A stretch of 64,000 nucleotides of DNA from Pseudomonas sp. WJP1 (GTDB lineage: Bacteria > Pseudomonadota > Gammaproteobacteria > Pseudomonadales > Pseudomonadaceae). The notes under the pieces were generated by a model. It was not told the origin of the DNA and searched no databases. It saw only the letters and a list, made by a program, of their open reading frames with translations. Shown in pieces: positions 26,323 to 36,424 of this stretch. Every line of letters begins with the position of its first letter. The first letter of the stretch is position 1. The position numbers and the translations under genes are program-made. The stretch spans positions 5,979,001 to 6,043,000 of the forward strand of contig NZ_CP110128.1 of assembly GCF_028471945.1 (NCBI RefSeq). Reading direction: 5' to 3'.

Positions 26323-27789
26323 ATGAATCGGGCGAACACCCACATGCAATTGATCTGGCTGCGCAGCGACCTGCGCCTGCACGACAACACAGCCCTCTCG
26401 GCCGCGGCGGCGCGTGGCCCGACGGTGGCGGTGTATCTGCTGAGCCCGGAGCAATGGCGCGAACATGACGATGCCCCCTGCAAAGTGGACTTCTGGCTGC
26501 GCAACTTGCAGGCGTTGAGTGGTGCGCTGGGCCGATTGAACATTCCCCTGCTGATCCGCAATGCCCCCCGCTGGGATGACGCGCCGGCCGTGCTGCTCGA
26601 GTTGTGCCGGCAATTGCAGATCGACGCGGTGCATCTCAACGAGGAATACGGCATCCACGAAACCCGTCGCGATGCAGCGGTGGCCCAGACCCTGGAGGCC
26701 GAAGGCATCGAGGTTCGCCGCTACCTCGATCAACTGTTGTTTAAACCCGGCAGTGTGCTGACCAAAACCGGTAGTTACTTTCAGGTCTTCAGTCAGTTCC
26801 GCAAAGTCTGTCACGAACGGCTGCATCATTCGCTGCCCGGCCTGGTACCCACACCGGCGGCGCAAGCTGCGCTGAACATTGCCAGCGACGCCATCGCGAC
26901 CCAGGTCGAAGGCTTCGACGTGCCCCCTGACAGTCTGCGTGACCTGTGGCCGGCCGGTGAAGGCGAAGCCCGGCGGCGCCTCGACAGCTTTACCGAGATG
27001 CAGATTGACTACTACCAGAGCGAGCGCGACTTCCCGGCAAAACCCGGCACCAGCCAACTCTCGGCTTATCTGGCCGCGGGGGTGATTTCTCCCCGCCAGT
27101 GCCTGCACGCCGCGATGCAAAGCAATCAGGGCGAGTTCGAAAGCGGCAAGGTCGGTGCCGTCACCTGGATCAATGAACTGTTGTGGCGCGAGTTCTACAA
27201 ACACATTCTGGTGGGCTACCCGCGGGTTTCCCGTCACCGCGCCTTTCGCCCGGAAACCGAAGCGCTGGCGTGGCGCAACGCCCCCGAAGAACTTGCCGCC
27301 TGGCAGCAGGGCCGTACCGGCTTGCCGATCATCGACGCGGCCATGCGCCAACTGCTGGAAACCGGCTGGATGCACAATCGCCTGCGCATGGTGGTGGCGA
27401 TGTTCCTGACCAAGAACCTGTTGATCGACTGGCGCGAGGGCGAACGCTTCTTCATGCGCCACCTGATCGATGGTGACCTCGCTGCGAACAACGGCGGCTG
27501 GCAATGGAGTTCGTCCACCGGCACCGACTCGGCGCCTTACTTCCGGATCTTCAACCCGCTGAGCCAGTCGGAAAAATTCGACGCCGAAGGCCTGTTCATC
27601 AAGCATTGGCTACCGCAACTGTCGGGGCTCGATAAAAAGGCTGTGCATAACCCGGCACAACTTGGCGGTTTGTTCGGTGTAGCCGGTTATCCGGCACCGA
27701 TCGTCGACCTGTCCACCTCCCGCGCCCGCGCCTTGGCCGCGTTCAAGAACCTGCCGTCGCGGCAGACTGCCGGGAGCCTTTATGAATAA
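26323..27789 (+). CDS. phrB: Deoxyribodipyrimidine photo-lyase (class I CPD photolyase)
   Basis: A 488-residue FAD/antenna enzyme that splits UV-induced pyrimidine dimers with blue light. An N-terminal antenna-binding domain (LIWLRSDLRLHDNTAL) is followed by the FAD domain with TWINELLWREFYKH, WMHNRLRMVVAMFLTKNLL and the signature NNGGWQWSSSTGTD. The first ATG (26323) has AAAGG about 10 bases upstream; a second ATG at 26344 begins where many homologues start. It lies 13 bases after the LitR-like gene, third in the light operon. Confidence 0.95.
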   Translation: MNRANTHMQLIWLRSDLRLHDNTALSAAAARGPTVAVYLLSPEQWREHDDAPCKVDFWLRNLQALSGALGRLNIPLLIRNAPRWDDAPAVLLELCRQLQIDAVHLNEEYGIHETRRDAAVAQTLEAEGIEVRRYLDQLLFKPGSVLTKTGSYFQVFSQFRKVCHERLHHSLPGLVPTPAAQAALNIASDAIATQVEGFDVPPDSLRDLWPAGEGEARRRLDSFTEMQIDYYQSERDFPAKPGTSQLSAYLAAGVISPRQCLHAAMQSNQGEFESGKVGAVTWINELLWREFYKHILVGYPRVSRHRAFRPETEALAWRNAPEELAAWQQGRTGLPIIDAAMRQLLETGWMHNRLRMVVAMFLTKNLLIDWREGERFFMRHLIDGDLAANNGGWQWSSSTGTDSAPYFRIFNPLSQSEKFDAEGLFIKHWLPQLSGLDKKAVHNPAQLGGLFGVAGYPAPIVDLSTSRARALAAFKNLPSRQTAGSLYE

Positions 27790-27865
27790 CCTTTTACAAC
27801 GTCTTTATAAGCATCTGATGGTATTCGGCCGGGCGAACGCCTGGTTGCAAAGGAGAACGGGATGA
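27782..27865 (+). CDS. Possible 27-residue peptide bridging phrB and the SDR gene
   Basis: This open frame starts within the last codons of phrB (ATGAATAA) and its TGA overlaps the ATG of the SDR gene (ATGA). It encodes a basic amphipathic peptide starting MNNLLQRLYKHLMVFGRANA. The SDR ribosome site AAAGGAG is inside it. It could be a coupling device rather than a functional peptide. No family is recognised and there is no separate ribosome site. Confidence 0.3.
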   Translation: MNNLLQRLYKHLMVFGRANAWLQRRTG

Positions 27866-28644
27866 GGCTTACACCTCCACGACGATACTGGTTGACCGGT
27901 GCAAGCAACGGGGTTGGCGCCGCGCTGGCCGAGGAAATACTCAAGAGCGGCGCCCACCTGGCCGTTAGCGCCCGCTCGCTGGCCCCGCTGAAAGTCTTGT
28001 CCCTGCGTTATCCCGGGCAGGTATTAGTGGTGGCTGGCGACTTGACCAACAGCCAGACAGTCCGTGAAATCGGCGAGCAGATTGCCCGGGACTGGGGCTC
28101 CCTGGACACCGTGATCCTCAACGCCGGTACCTGCGAATACGTGGATGCCAAGCAGTTCGACGCCTCGATCATCGAGCATGTGGTACGCACCAACCTGCTC
28201 GCCAGCAGCTACTGCATCGAAGCGGCGTTGCCATTGCTGCGCTCCGGCACCGCGCCGCACCTGGTGGGCCTGGCCAGTTCGGTGACCTACCTGCCGCTGC
28301 CCCGCGCCGAATCCTATGGCGGCTCGAAAGCCGGGATGCGTTACCTGTTTGAATCCCTGCGTATTGACCTGGCACCGGAAGGGATCGAAGTCACCGTGGT
28401 CAATCCCGGGGCCGTCGAGGCGACACGGTCCGGGAAAAACGATTTACCCATGCCACTCAACTGGCCGGCGTGGAAAGCAGCGCAGCACATCTTCCACGAA
28501 ATCAGGAACCGACCACTTGAGATCGCGTTGCCTGGGATGTTCATGTCCGCCCTGTGGCCGCTGCCGAAAATACCCGACCGGACGAAGTTGGCGATTGGCA
28601 AACGCATCGTTCGCAGCAGCCCGCCGATCATGGATCGATTGTGA
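27862..28644 (+). CDS. Short-chain dehydrogenase/reductase
   Basis: A 260-residue SDR. The cofactor motif is TGASNGVGAAL (residues about 12-22), NAG is in VILNAGTC (near 90), and the catalytic Ser-Tyr-Lys set is seen as ASSVTYLP, then ESYGGSKAG (near 153). The substrate is unknown. The start has GGAG seven bases upstream. It is the fourth gene of the rudS-litR-phr operon by direction, spacing and overlap with the bridging frame. Other light-regulated Pseudomonas photolyase operons carry an SDR at this place, as I recall. Confidence 0.85.
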   Translation: MRLTPPRRYWLTGASNGVGAALAEEILKSGAHLAVSARSLAPLKVLSLRYPGQVLVVAGDLTNSQTVREIGEQIARDWGSLDTVILNAGTCEYVDAKQFDASIIEHVVRTNLLASSYCIEAALPLLRSGTAPHLVGLASSVTYLPLPRAESYGGSKAGMRYLFESLRIDLAPEGIEVTVVNPGAVEATRSGKNDLPMPLNWPAWKAAQHIFHEIRNRPLEIALPGMFMSALWPLPKIPDRTKLAIGKRIVRSSPPIMDRL

Positions 28645-28728
28645 TTGAAAGATTGCGGCGTATGCCAGCGACTGAGCGTCCGTCAGAGCTTTCACACGGC
28701 ACCGGCTGACTGCCTTACACTGCGCGCC

Positions 28729-29034
28729 ATGAAAACCATCCCCCACACGCAAATCGCCACAGCGGCGGTGACCTGTTCGACCTGTGCCGCCTGCTGCTGC
28801 CAGCTCGAAGTCATGCTGATCACCGATACCGGCGTGCCCGAGCGATTCATCGACACCGATGACTGGGGGGGTGAGGTCATGCTGCGCCTGGACGACGGCT
28901 GGTGCGCCGCACTGGATCGCAACACGATGATGTGCACCATCTACGAAAAACGCCCGCTGATCTGCCGGGAATTCGAGATGGGGGCACCGGAATGCATTGA
29001 GGAGCGCCAAGGGATTTCGACGGCGTATCGCTGA
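28729..29034 (+). CDS. YkgJ family cysteine-cluster protein
   Basis: A 101-residue Cys-rich protein with CSTCAACCCQLEV near the N-terminus and WCAALD, CTIYEKRPLICREFEMG after it. This is the pattern of the YkgJ (CxxCxxCC) family, thought to bind Zn or Fe-S; function unknown. The ATG at 28729 has no Shine-Dalgarno and is preceded by TTACACTGCGCGCC, a -10-like element ending about 8 bases before the start. The mRNA may therefore be leaderless. Confidence 0.82.
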   Translation: MKTIPHTQIATAAVTCSTCAACCCQLEVMLITDTGVPERFIDTDDWGGEVMLRLDDGWCAALDRNTMMCTIYEKRPLICREFEMGAPECIEERQGISTAYR

Positions 29035-29055
29035 AGCTCAAATCACAGAAATACA

Positions 29056-29079
29056 AATGTGGGAGCAAGCCCCCACATT
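29056..29079 (-). terminator. Hairpin after pagL (REP-like)
   Basis: The 8-bp stem aatgtggg/cccacatt has a loop of REP-like sequence and lies just past the pagL stop on the minus strand, followed by ttgtatttc. It may act as terminator between the convergent genes. Confidence 0.5.
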
Positions 29080-29088
29080 GACCAAGCC

Positions 29089-29607
29089 TTACAACGGCAT
29101 CGTGTAATGCAGTGCGTAACTTTCTATACCGTCGTTCGGACTGGTAATCCCGGCATTGGAATAGTGCGTCGCGCGAATTCCAACTTCATGCCCGCCGGCA
29201 AAACGCAGGCCTACACCGAAGCGGTCTTCAAACTGAAACGCGCTGCCCAGTTCGTTGCTTTCGACTTCGGTACTGGCAAACACCGCCACGCCAAAACCGA
29301 GCTCGACATAGGGTTTGACGCTCTGACCGGCAAACTCGTAAACAAACACGGGCGAAAACGAAAGGCTGTGGTTGCTGGACGTCTCTTCGCCATCCCAATA
29401 GGTGTAGGCGCCGCTCCAGTAACCGGTCAAGCGACCCACGTCGCTCTGCCACCAACTCTTGTCCCAATCCAATTGCATACCCAGGCGATAGGTCATGCTC
29501 GATTCGCCGGTCTGGCCGACCCCGAACTCCACGCCGGCAGCCTGTGCAGTGAAACTGTGCCCCATCAGTGCGGCCGCAATCGCGGCCAAGCAAAATAGTC
29601 GCTTCAT
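29089..29607 (-). CDS. pagL: Lipid A 3-O-deacylase PagL
   Basis: A 172-residue outer-membrane beta-barrel esterase that removes the 3-O acyl chain of lipid A. The signal peptide is cleaved near residue 23 (TAQAA-GVEF). The catalytic His148 and Ser150 (THYSNAGI) and Glu162 (GIESY) have exactly the spacing of the P. aeruginosa enzyme (H126, S128, E140 in mature numbering). The chain ends in an aromatic-rich strand (HYTMPL). It is monocistronic and convergent with the YkgJ gene. Confidence 0.92.
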   Translation of the reverse strand: MKRLFCLAAIAAALMGHSFTAQAAGVEFGVGQTGESSMTYRLGMQLDWDKSWWQSDVGRLTGYWSGAYTYWDGEETSSNHSLSFSPVFVYEFAGQSVKPYVELGFGVAVFASTEVESNELGSAFQFEDRFGVGLRFAGGHEVGIRATHYSNAGITSPNDGIESYALHYTMPL

Positions 29608-29726
29608 AGAAACATCCTTTTCCGAACGAATACGTTTGGTTTTTTTGTTGCTCTACGTTCACAGCTATAGAAGTCGACGGTTATTCAGAAGTTCAGCCCA
29701 AATTCTTCCCCTGCCCCGAAACTTGC

Positions 29727-30518
29727 TTACCCTTCAAAGCTTCGCACAACGCCAGCGTTATTCCACAAGGTCGGCAATATATTTGTGAAATGAACGGGAT
29801 CGGCGCTCGTCCAGAATTGCGCAGCACGCGCAGGCCCGACGGCGAGCAGTTCGCGCTCGGCCAGTAAGCGTTGAAGCTGACGCGCGACCGCCGCACCGGT
29901 GTCGATCAGGCTGATGTCGTCGGGGATCATCTGCTTGAGTAGCGGCTTGAGGAACGGGTAATGGGTGCAGCCCAGAATGATGGTGTCGGCGCCCTCGCCA
30001 AGCAGCGGCTGGACGTAACCCTCCAGCAACTGACGCAGGGCGGGACTGTGCAGGTCGCCTTTTTCGATCAACTCAACCAACCCTGGGCAAGGTTGGGTGA
30101 TGACCCGAACGTCGGTGGCGAAACGGTCGAGCAACGCGGCGAACTTGGCACTCTGCAAAGTGCCCGTAGTGGCCAGCACGCCGACCACGCCACTGCGGGT
30201 AGCGGCGGCGGCCGGCTTGACGGCGGGCTCCATGCCGACAATGGGCCACTGCGAGTAATCGCGGCGCAAGTCGGCAACACCGGCGACAGTGGCGGTGTTG
30301 CAGGCCAGGACCAGGGCCTTGGCACCCTGGCGCTGAAAAAACTCGGCCATGACGCTGCAACGCTGGCGGATGAATTCCGGGGTTTTCTCGCCGTAGGGAA
30401 TGTTCCCGCAATCGGCGACATACAGCAGAGACTCATCAGGCAACAGACGCTGGATCTCGGCCAGCACCGAAAGCCCACCGACACCGGAGTCGAACACGCC
30501 GATCGGCGCTTCACGCAT
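29727..30518 (-). CDS. murI: Glutamate racemase
   Basis: A 263-residue enzyme making D-glutamate for peptidoglycan. It starts [20 protein letters not shown] (Asp and Ser of the substrate pocket). The two catalytic Cys are in LACNTATV (near residue 73) and ILGCTHYPF (near 184). The ATG at 30518 overlaps the moeB stop by eight bases. It is the last gene of hemA-prfA-prmC-moeB-murI. Confidence 0.94.
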   Translation of the reverse strand: MREAPIGVFDSGVGGLSVLAEIQRLLPDESLLYVADCGNIPYGEKTPEFIRQRCSVMAEFFQRQGAKALVLACNTATVAGVADLRRDYSQWPIVGMEPAVKPAAAATRSGVVGVLATTGTLQSAKFAALLDRFATDVRVITQPCPGLVELIEKGDLHSPALRQLLEGYVQPLLGEGADTIILGCTHYPFLKPLLKQMIPDDISLIDTGAAVARQLQRLLAERELLAVGPARAAQFWTSADPVHFTNILPTLWNNAGVVRSFEG

Positions 30519-31266
30519 GCTTGGGCCCACAGACGCTGCAACCCGGATCACGCTTGACCCGCAACTCACGGAAGCGCGTACCCAAGGCGTCGATCAGCAA
30601 CAGGCGCCCCACCAGCGGCTCACCAAATCCTGCCAGCAATTTCAACGCTTCAAGCGCTTGCAGACTGCCGACCAGCCCCACCAGCGGCCCGACCACCCCG
30701 GCTTCGCTGCAGGTCAATTCGGCTTCGCTGCCGTGCCCGTATAAACAGTGGTAGCACGGACTTTCTGCCCGACGCGGATCGAACACCGACAATTGCCCTT
30801 CCAGGCGAATCGCCGCGCCGCTGACCAGCGGCTTGCTGGCGCTCACGCAAGCTGCGTTGACCGCTTCACGGGTGGAGAAATTGTCGGAGCAATCGAGCAC
30901 CAGATCCACGGCGGCTACAGTAGCCGCCAGGGAATCTTCATCCAGCGCTGCACGATGAGCGATCAACCGGATCTCGGGGTTGATCGCGGTCAGGCGCTTG
31001 ATCGCCGAATCGACTTTGCCCATGCCGATGCTGTCGGTGTCGTGAATGATCTGGCGTTGCAGGTTGGTCAGGTCGACCGTATCGAAGTCCGCCAGATGCA
31101 ATTCGCCGACCCCTGCGGCGGCGAGATACAGCGCCACCGGCGCGCCGAGGCCACCGAGGCCGACGATCAATACGCGGCTGTCCTTGAGCCGCAACTGGCC
31201 GTCGATATCGATGTGTTGCAGCAGAATCTGCCGGCTGTAACGCAGCAACTCTTGATCATTCAGCAC
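30511..31266 (-). CDS. moeB: Molybdopterin-synthase adenylyltransferase (MoeB/ThiF type)
   Basis: A 251-residue E1-like enzyme that adenylates the C-terminus of a ubiquitin-like sulfur carrier (MoaD, or ThiS). The ATP-binding motif is [18 protein letters not shown] (residues about 33-50), with Asp in DCSDNFSTR. The zinc Cys pairs are CYHCLYG and CSVCGPKHA. It overlaps prmC at its start (7 bases) and murI at its end (8 bases), so the three are tightly coupled. Confidence 0.92.
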   Translation of the reverse strand: MLNDQELLRYSRQILLQHIDIDGQLRLKDSRVLIVGLGGLGAPVALYLAAAGVGELHLADFDTVDLTNLQRQIIHDTDSIGMGKVDSAIKRLTAINPEIRLIAHRAALDEDSLAATVAAVDLVLDCSDNFSTREAVNAACVSASKPLVSGAAIRLEGQLSVFDPRRAESPCYHCLYGHGSEAELTCSEAGVVGPLVGLVGSLQALEALKLLAGFGEPLVGRLLLIDALGTRFRELRVKRDPGCSVCGPKHA

Positions 31267-32090
31267 GGCAGGCGCCCCAGACTGATGCGTTGGTGACCGC
31301 CCAGATCGGTGCGGCTGTGAATGTCCTCAAAACCGCGGGTCAGCAGCAAATCGCGGACCGCCTCGGCCTGATCGTAACCATGCTCGAGCATCAACCAGCC
31401 GCCAGCGTCGAGATGGTCCGGTGCCTGGGCAACGATCAGACGCAAATCGTCGAGCCCGTCGACACCGGCCACCAGGGCGCTGGCCGGTTCGAAGCGTACG
31501 TCGCCTTCCACCAGGTGCGGGTCGGCGGAAGCGATATACGGCGGGTTGCTGATGATCAGTTGAAAACGCTGACCTTCCAGGGCGCTGAACCAATGGCTGC
31601 TCAGTACCTTGGCGTTATTGAGGTGCAGGCGCTGGCGATTGCGTTCGGCCAGGGCCACGGCTTCCAGTACGCGATCCACGGCGGTGACGTTCCAGGCCGG
31701 ACGCTCGCTCGCCAGTGCCAGGGCAATCGCGCCACTGCCAGTGCCCAGGTCGAGGACGTTGGCGGGGGTGGCTGGCAACAGCTCCAACGCGGCTTCCACC
31801 AGCAACTCGGTGTCCGGGCGCGGGATCAGCGTGTGCGGCGCGACTTCCAGGTCGAGTTTCCAGAAACCTTGCTGGCCGAGAATGTACGCCACCGGTTCAC
31901 CGCTGCGGCGGCGCTGCAAATACTCGGCGAAGGTCAACGCCGCTTCGCTCGGCACGATGCGTTCCGGCCAGGTGTGCAGGAAGCTGCGGGACTTGCCCAA
32001 CGCAGCCGCCAGCAACAATTCGGCATCCAGGCGCGCCGTTGGCGAGTCGGGCAGATCGGCCGCACGCAACAAACTGGCAATGATGGTCAT
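31260..32090 (-). CDS. prmC: Release-factor glutamine methyltransferase PrmC
   Basis: A 276-residue enzyme that methylates the Gln of the GGQ motif in release factors. The SAM motif is VLDLGTGSGAIALALA (near 114-129); the amide-methylating catalytic motif is SNPPYIAS (near 182-189). It is directly downstream of its substrate gene prfA (ATG one base after the prfA stop) and overlaps moeB. Confidence 0.95.
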   Translation of the reverse strand: MTIIASLLRAADLPDSPTARLDAELLLAAALGKSRSFLHTWPERIVPSEAALTFAEYLQRRRSGEPVAYILGQQGFWKLDLEVAPHTLIPRPDTELLVEAALELLPATPANVLDLGTGSGAIALALASERPAWNVTAVDRVLEAVALAERNRQRLHLNNAKVLSSHWFSALEGQRFQLIISNPPYIASADPHLVEGDVRFEPASALVAGVDGLDDLRLIVAQAPDHLDAGGWLMLEHGYDQAEAVRDLLLTRGFEDIHSRTDLGGHQRISLGRLPC

Positions 32091-33173
32091 TTATTCACCT
32101 ATCGCCGCCAGTTGATCGGCCTGGTACTCGGCCAGCAACGGCTCGATCACGGCATCGACGCCCCCGGCGAGGATTTCGTCGAGCGAATACAGCGTCAGGT
32201 TGACCCGGTGATCGGTCACCCGGCCCTGGGCGTAGTTGTAGGTGCGGATACGTTCGGAGCGATCCCCCGAGCCCACCAGCAATTTACGCTCACTGGCGAT
32301 GGCGTTGGCGGCGGCACTGGTTTGCTGGTCGTTGAGCTTGGCCGACAGCCAGGCCATCGCCCGCGCACGGTTCTTGTGCTGCGAACGCTCTTCCTGGCAT
32401 TCCACGACGATACCCGATGGCAAGTGCGTGATGCGGATCGCCGAATCGGTCTTGTTCACGTGCTGCCCGCCCGCACCGGAGGAACGATAGGTATCGATGC
32501 GCAGGTCTGCCGGGTTGATCTCGATCGCTTCCTGTTCGTCCGGCTCAGGCAGCACCGCCACGGTGCAGGCCGACGTGTGGATGCGCCCCTGGGACTCGGT
32601 TGCCGGCACCCGTTGCACGCGGTGGGCACCGGACTCGAACTTCAGCTTGCCGTAGACGTTGTCGCCCTCGACTCGCGCGATGACTTCCTTGTAGCCGCCG
32701 TGTTCACCCTCGTTTTCCGAGAGGATCTCCACCCGCCAGCCGCGACGCTCGGCGTAGCGCGAGTACATGCGGAACAGGTCGCCGGAGAAAATCGCCGCCT
32801 CGTCACCACCGGTGCCCGCGCGGATTTCGAGGAACACGTTGCGCCCGTCGTTCGGGTCCTTGGGCAGCAACATGCGTTGCAGATTGGCTTCGAGCTCGAC
32901 CAGGCGTTCCTTGGCTTCGCGGACTTCTTCCACGGCCATCTCGCGCATGTCCGGGTCGCTGTCCTTGAGCAGGGCCTGGGCGCCTTCGAGGTCGCCCTGC
33001 ACCTTGAGCAACTGTTTGTAGGCTTCGACGATCGGCTCGACTTCCGCGTATTCCTTGGAATAGGCACGGAACTTGTTCTGATCGGAAATGACCTCGCCAT
33101 CGCCAAGCAAGGCGGTCAATTCCTCGAAACGGTCCTGGAGGATGTCCAGCTTATTGAGCAGTGACGCTTTCAT
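32091..33173 (-). CDS. prfA: Peptide chain release factor 1
   Basis: A 360-residue RF1, which ends translation at UAA and UAG. The GGQ loop is SGAGGQHVN (near residue 228) and the codon-reading motif is PAT (VPATESQGR, near 185), as expected for RF1 rather than RF2. The start overlaps hemA by four bases (ATGA). Confidence 0.97.
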   Translation of the reverse strand: MKASLLNKLDILQDRFEELTALLGDGEVISDQNKFRAYSKEYAEVEPIVEAYKQLLKVQGDLEGAQALLKDSDPDMREMAVEEVREAKERLVELEANLQRMLLPKDPNDGRNVFLEIRAGTGGDEAAIFSGDLFRMYSRYAERRGWRVEILSENEGEHGGYKEVIARVEGDNVYGKLKFESGAHRVQRVPATESQGRIHTSACTVAVLPEPDEQEAIEINPADLRIDTYRSSGAGGQHVNKTDSAIRITHLPSGIVVECQEERSQHKNRARAMAWLSAKLNDQQTSAAANAIASERKLLVGSGDRSERIRTYNYAQGRVTDHRVNLTLYSLDEILAGGVDAVIEPLLAEYQADQLAAIGE

Positions 33174-34459
33174 TGCGGTTTCTTATCCGAAAAGCTATCC
33201 GATGAGCCCTCACCGAGGGCAAAGAGTTCCTGGGCCATCGCCAGCGCATCGAGGCGACCTTCGGCAGAGAGCTTTTTCAACTGCACGCTGGGTGCGTGCA
33301 AGAGTTTATTGGTCAGGCCGCGTGCCAGTTGCACCAGCACCTCTTCGGCACTGCTGCCGTTGGCCAGCAGGCGTTGGGCTTTTTGCAGTTCTTCATCGCG
33401 CAAGCGTTCGCTCTGTTGACGATAGGCCTTGAGCACATCCACCGCCGCCAGTTCGCGCAAGCGCACCATGAAATCTTCGGCGCCCACCGAGACCATCTCT
33501 TCCGCCGCCTGGGCTGCACCCTGGCGACTCTTGAGGTTCTCGGCGACCACTTCGTGGAGGTCGTCGACGCTGTAGAGGTAGACGTCGTCCAGCTCGCCGA
33601 CTTCTGGCTCGATATCCCGCGGAACGGCGATGTCGACCATGAAGATCGGCTTGTGCTTGCGCAGCTTCAAGGCGCTTTCAACAGCCCCTTTGCCAAGGAT
33701 CGGCAGCTGGCTCGCCGTGGAGCTGATGACGATATCACTGCGCACCAGCTCCGCCGGAATGTCCGACAGCAGCACCGCATGGGCGCCGAACTGCTCGGCC
33801 AGCGTGCTCGCGCGCTCCAGTGTACGGTTGGCGACCACGATACGCTTCACGCCCAGGTCGTGCAGATGGCGGGCGACCAGGGTGATGGTCTCGCCGGCGC
33901 CGATCAGCAAGGCCTGGCTGCGTTGCAGGTCACTGAAAATCTGTTTGGCCAGGCTGACCGCGGCAAACGCCACGGACACCGGGTTCTCGCCGATGGCGGT
34001 GTCGGTGCGCACTTGCTTGGCCGCATTGAACGTCGCCTGGAACAAACGCCCGAGCAACGGCCCGACGGTGCCGGCCTCCCGAGCCACGGCGTAGGCCGAT
34101 TTCATCTGGCCGAGGATCTGCGGTTCGCCCAGCACCAGCGAATCGAGCCCGGAGGCGACTCGCATCATGTGACGAACTGCCGCATCGTCTTCGTGCACAT
34201 AAGCGCTCGCGCGCAGCTCATCGAGGCTCAAATGATGATATTCGGCCAGCCAGCGCAGCACGGTATCCGCCGACAGGTGATCCTGTTCTATATAAAGTTC
34301 ACTGCGATTGCAGGTGGAGAGGATCGCAGCTTCGCGGCTGTCGGTGAGTCGGCAGAGCTGCTGCAAGGCCTCGACCAGCTGCTCAGGGGTAAAGGCCACG
34401 CGCTCGCGGACGTCTACTGAAGCAGTCTTGTGGTTAATACCGAGTGCAAGGAAGGCCAT
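33170..34459 (-). CDS. hemA: Glutamyl-tRNA reductase
   Basis: A 429-residue enzyme that reduces Glu-tRNA to glutamate-1-semialdehyde with NADPH, the first committed step of haem synthesis. The catalytic Cys50 is in [21 protein letters not shown] (near 110) and the Rossmann GAGETI (near 192) follow. It is the first gene of a five-gene operon (hemA-prfA-prmC-moeB-murI), divergent from the TPR lipoprotein gene across 236 bases. Confidence 0.97.
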   Translation of the reverse strand: MAFLALGINHKTASVDVRERVAFTPEQLVEALQQLCRLTDSREAAILSTCNRSELYIEQDHLSADTVLRWLAEYHHLSLDELRASAYVHEDDAAVRHMMRVASGLDSLVLGEPQILGQMKSAYAVAREAGTVGPLLGRLFQATFNAAKQVRTDTAIGENPVSVAFAAVSLAKQIFSDLQRSQALLIGAGETITLVARHLHDLGVKRIVVANRTLERASTLAEQFGAHAVLLSDIPAELVRSDIVISSTASQLPILGKGAVESALKLRKHKPIFMVDIAVPRDIEPEVGELDDVYLYSVDDLHEVVAENLKSRQGAAQAAEEMVSVGAEDFMVRLRELAAVDVLKAYRQQSERLRDEELQKAQRLLANGSSAEEVLVQLARGLTNKLLHAPSVQLKKLSAEGRLDALAMAQELFALGEGSSDSFSDKKPQ

Positions 34460-34695
34460 TCAAAGTCGCTGGTGGTGACGTGAAGCCGGCAATTGTCCTA
34501 CTTCGTCAGATTCAGAACAACTACTCGATATCTATCACCCTGGTAGTAAGCGCCAGAGGGTGAGAGCGGTTCTCGTTTATACGGACACGACCACTGTCTG
34601 TAATAAGGGCATCGGGTAAATTGCCGGGCCGGTTATGTTTGACCGAAGGCTTGTGTCATGATGATCCGACCGCAGGTTAGTCGTCCTTTTCCTAT

Positions 34696-36420
34696 ATGAA
34701 TAGATCTTCCGCGTTGCTCCTCGCCCTTGTCTTTCTCAGCGGCTGCCAGGCCTTGGCTCCCGTGTCGACGGATGACCCGTCGCCGGTCGAAGACACCACC
34801 CCGGCCCCTGAAAAGCCCAAGGTCTACAGCTCATTCAGCGAAGACACTGTCTTCAGCCTGCTGAGTGCGGAGTTGGCTGGCCAGCGCAATCGTTTCGACA
34901 TCGCCCTGGACAACTACGTGACCCAGGCCATCAACACCCAGGATCCGGGCATCTCCGAGCGGGCATTCCGCATCGCCGAGTACCTGGGCGCCGACCAGGC
35001 CGCCCTGGACACGGCACTGATCTGGGCCAAGAACGCGCCGGACGACCTCGAGGCCCAGCGGGCCGCCGCCGTGCAGTTGGCGCGCGCCGGGCGTTATGAC
35101 GATTCCATGGTCTACATGGAGAAAGTGCTGCAAGGCAAGGGCGATACCCATTTCGACTTCCTCGCACTGTCCGCGGCCGATACCGACCAGGACACGCGCA
35201 ATGGCCTGATGAAAAGTTTCGACCGTTTGTTGCAGCGCCACCCGAACAACGGCCAGCTGATTTTTGGCAAGGCCTTACTGCTGCAGCAGGACGGCGACAC
35301 CAAAGGCGCGCTGACCCTGCTGGAAGACAATCCGCCGGACGACGGCGAAATTGCCCCGATCCTGCTGCGCGCGCGCCTGCTGCAATCCCTTGATCGCGGT
35401 GACGAAGCCTTGCCGCTGCTGCAAAAAAGCATCAAGAAGTATCCGGATGACAAGCGCCTGCGCCTGACCTACGCACGCATGCTGGTCGAACAGGACCGCA
35501 TGGACGACGCCAAGGCCGAGTTCTCAAGCCTGGTGCAGCAATACCCGGAAGACGACGACCTGCGTTATTCGCTGGCGCTCGTCTGCCTGGAAGCCAAGGC
35601 CTGGGACGAGGCCAAGGGCTACCTGGAAGACCTGATCGCCCGAGACAGCCATGTCGACTCGGCGCACCTGAACCTGGGGCGCATCGCCGAAGAACGTAAC
35701 GATCCGCAAGGCGCACTGATCGAATACGATCAGGTCGGCCCGGGTAACGACTATCTGCCAGCCCAACTGCGTCAGGCCGACATTCTGATGAATAACGGCA
35801 AGACTGCCGAAGCCCAACGCAAACTGGCGGCAGAGCGCGATGAGCAACCGGACTACGCGATCCAGCTGTACTTGATCGAAGCCGAAACCCTGTCCGCCAA
35901 CAAACAGGGGGACAAGGCCTGGAAGGTCCTGGAACAAGCCCTGCAAAAATACCCGGACGACCTGAATCTGCTCTATACCCGCGCCATGCAGGCGGAAAAA
36001 CGCAATGACCTGGCACAAATGGAAAAAGACCTGCGCCTGATCATCAAGCGCGATCCGGACAACGCCATGGCATTGAACGCACTCGGCTATACCCTGTCTG
36101 ACCGCACGACGCGATACGCCGAAGCTAAGGCGCTGATCGAACAAGCGCACCAGATCACGCCGGAAGACCCGGCGGTTCTCGACAGCCTCGGCTGGGTGAA
36201 TTACCGCATGGGCAATCTCGACGAAGCCGAGCGCCTGCTGCGCCAGGCCCTGGAACGCTTCCCCGACCAGGAAGTCGCCGCCCACCTGGGTGAAGTCCTG
36301 TGGGCCAATGGCAAACAACGCGAAGCACGGCAAATCTGGGGCAAATTCCTCAAGGAACAGCCCGACAGCCCTACCCTGCGCAGCACCATCAAGCGCCTGA
36401 CCGGATCAGAGACTCTTTAA
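34696..36420 (+). CDS. TPR-repeat lipoprotein (PA4667 type)
   Basis: A 574-residue lipoprotein (lipobox FLSGC, Cys17) with a Pro/Asp-rich linker and then many tetratricopeptide repeats to the C-terminus; clear units include [20 protein letters not shown] and [19 protein letters not shown]. It probably scaffolds protein complexes at the periplasmic side of the outer membrane. There is no clear Shine-Dalgarno before the ATG (TCCTTTTCCTAT). It lies four bases before lolB, with which it is surely co-transcribed. I recall the same order in P. aeruginosa. Confidence 0.9.
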   Translation: MNRSSALLLALVFLSGCQALAPVSTDDPSPVEDTTPAPEKPKVYSSFSEDTVFSLLSAELAGQRNRFDIALDNYVTQAINTQDPGISERAFRIAEYLGADQAALDTALIWAKNAPDDLEAQRAAAVQLARAGRYDDSMVYMEKVLQGKGDTHFDFLALSAADTDQDTRNGLMKSFDRLLQRHPNNGQLIFGKALLLQQDGDTKGALTLLEDNPPDDGEIAPILLRARLLQSLDRGDEALPLLQKSIKKYPDDKRLRLTYARMLVEQDRMDDAKAEFSSLVQQYPEDDDLRYSLALVCLEAKAWDEAKGYLEDLIARDSHVDSAHLNLGRIAEERNDPQGALIEYDQVGPGNDYLPAQLRQADILMNNGKTAEAQRKLAAERDEQPDYAIQLYLIEAETLSANKQGDKAWKVLEQALQKYPDDLNLLYTRAMQAEKRNDLAQMEKDLRLIIKRDPDNAMALNALGYTLSDRTTRYAEAKALIEQAHQITPEDPAVLDSLGWVNYRMGNLDEAERLLRQALERFPDQEVAAHLGEVLWANGKQREARQIWGKFLKEQPDSPTLRSTIKRLTGSETL

Positions 36421-36424
36421 GATT

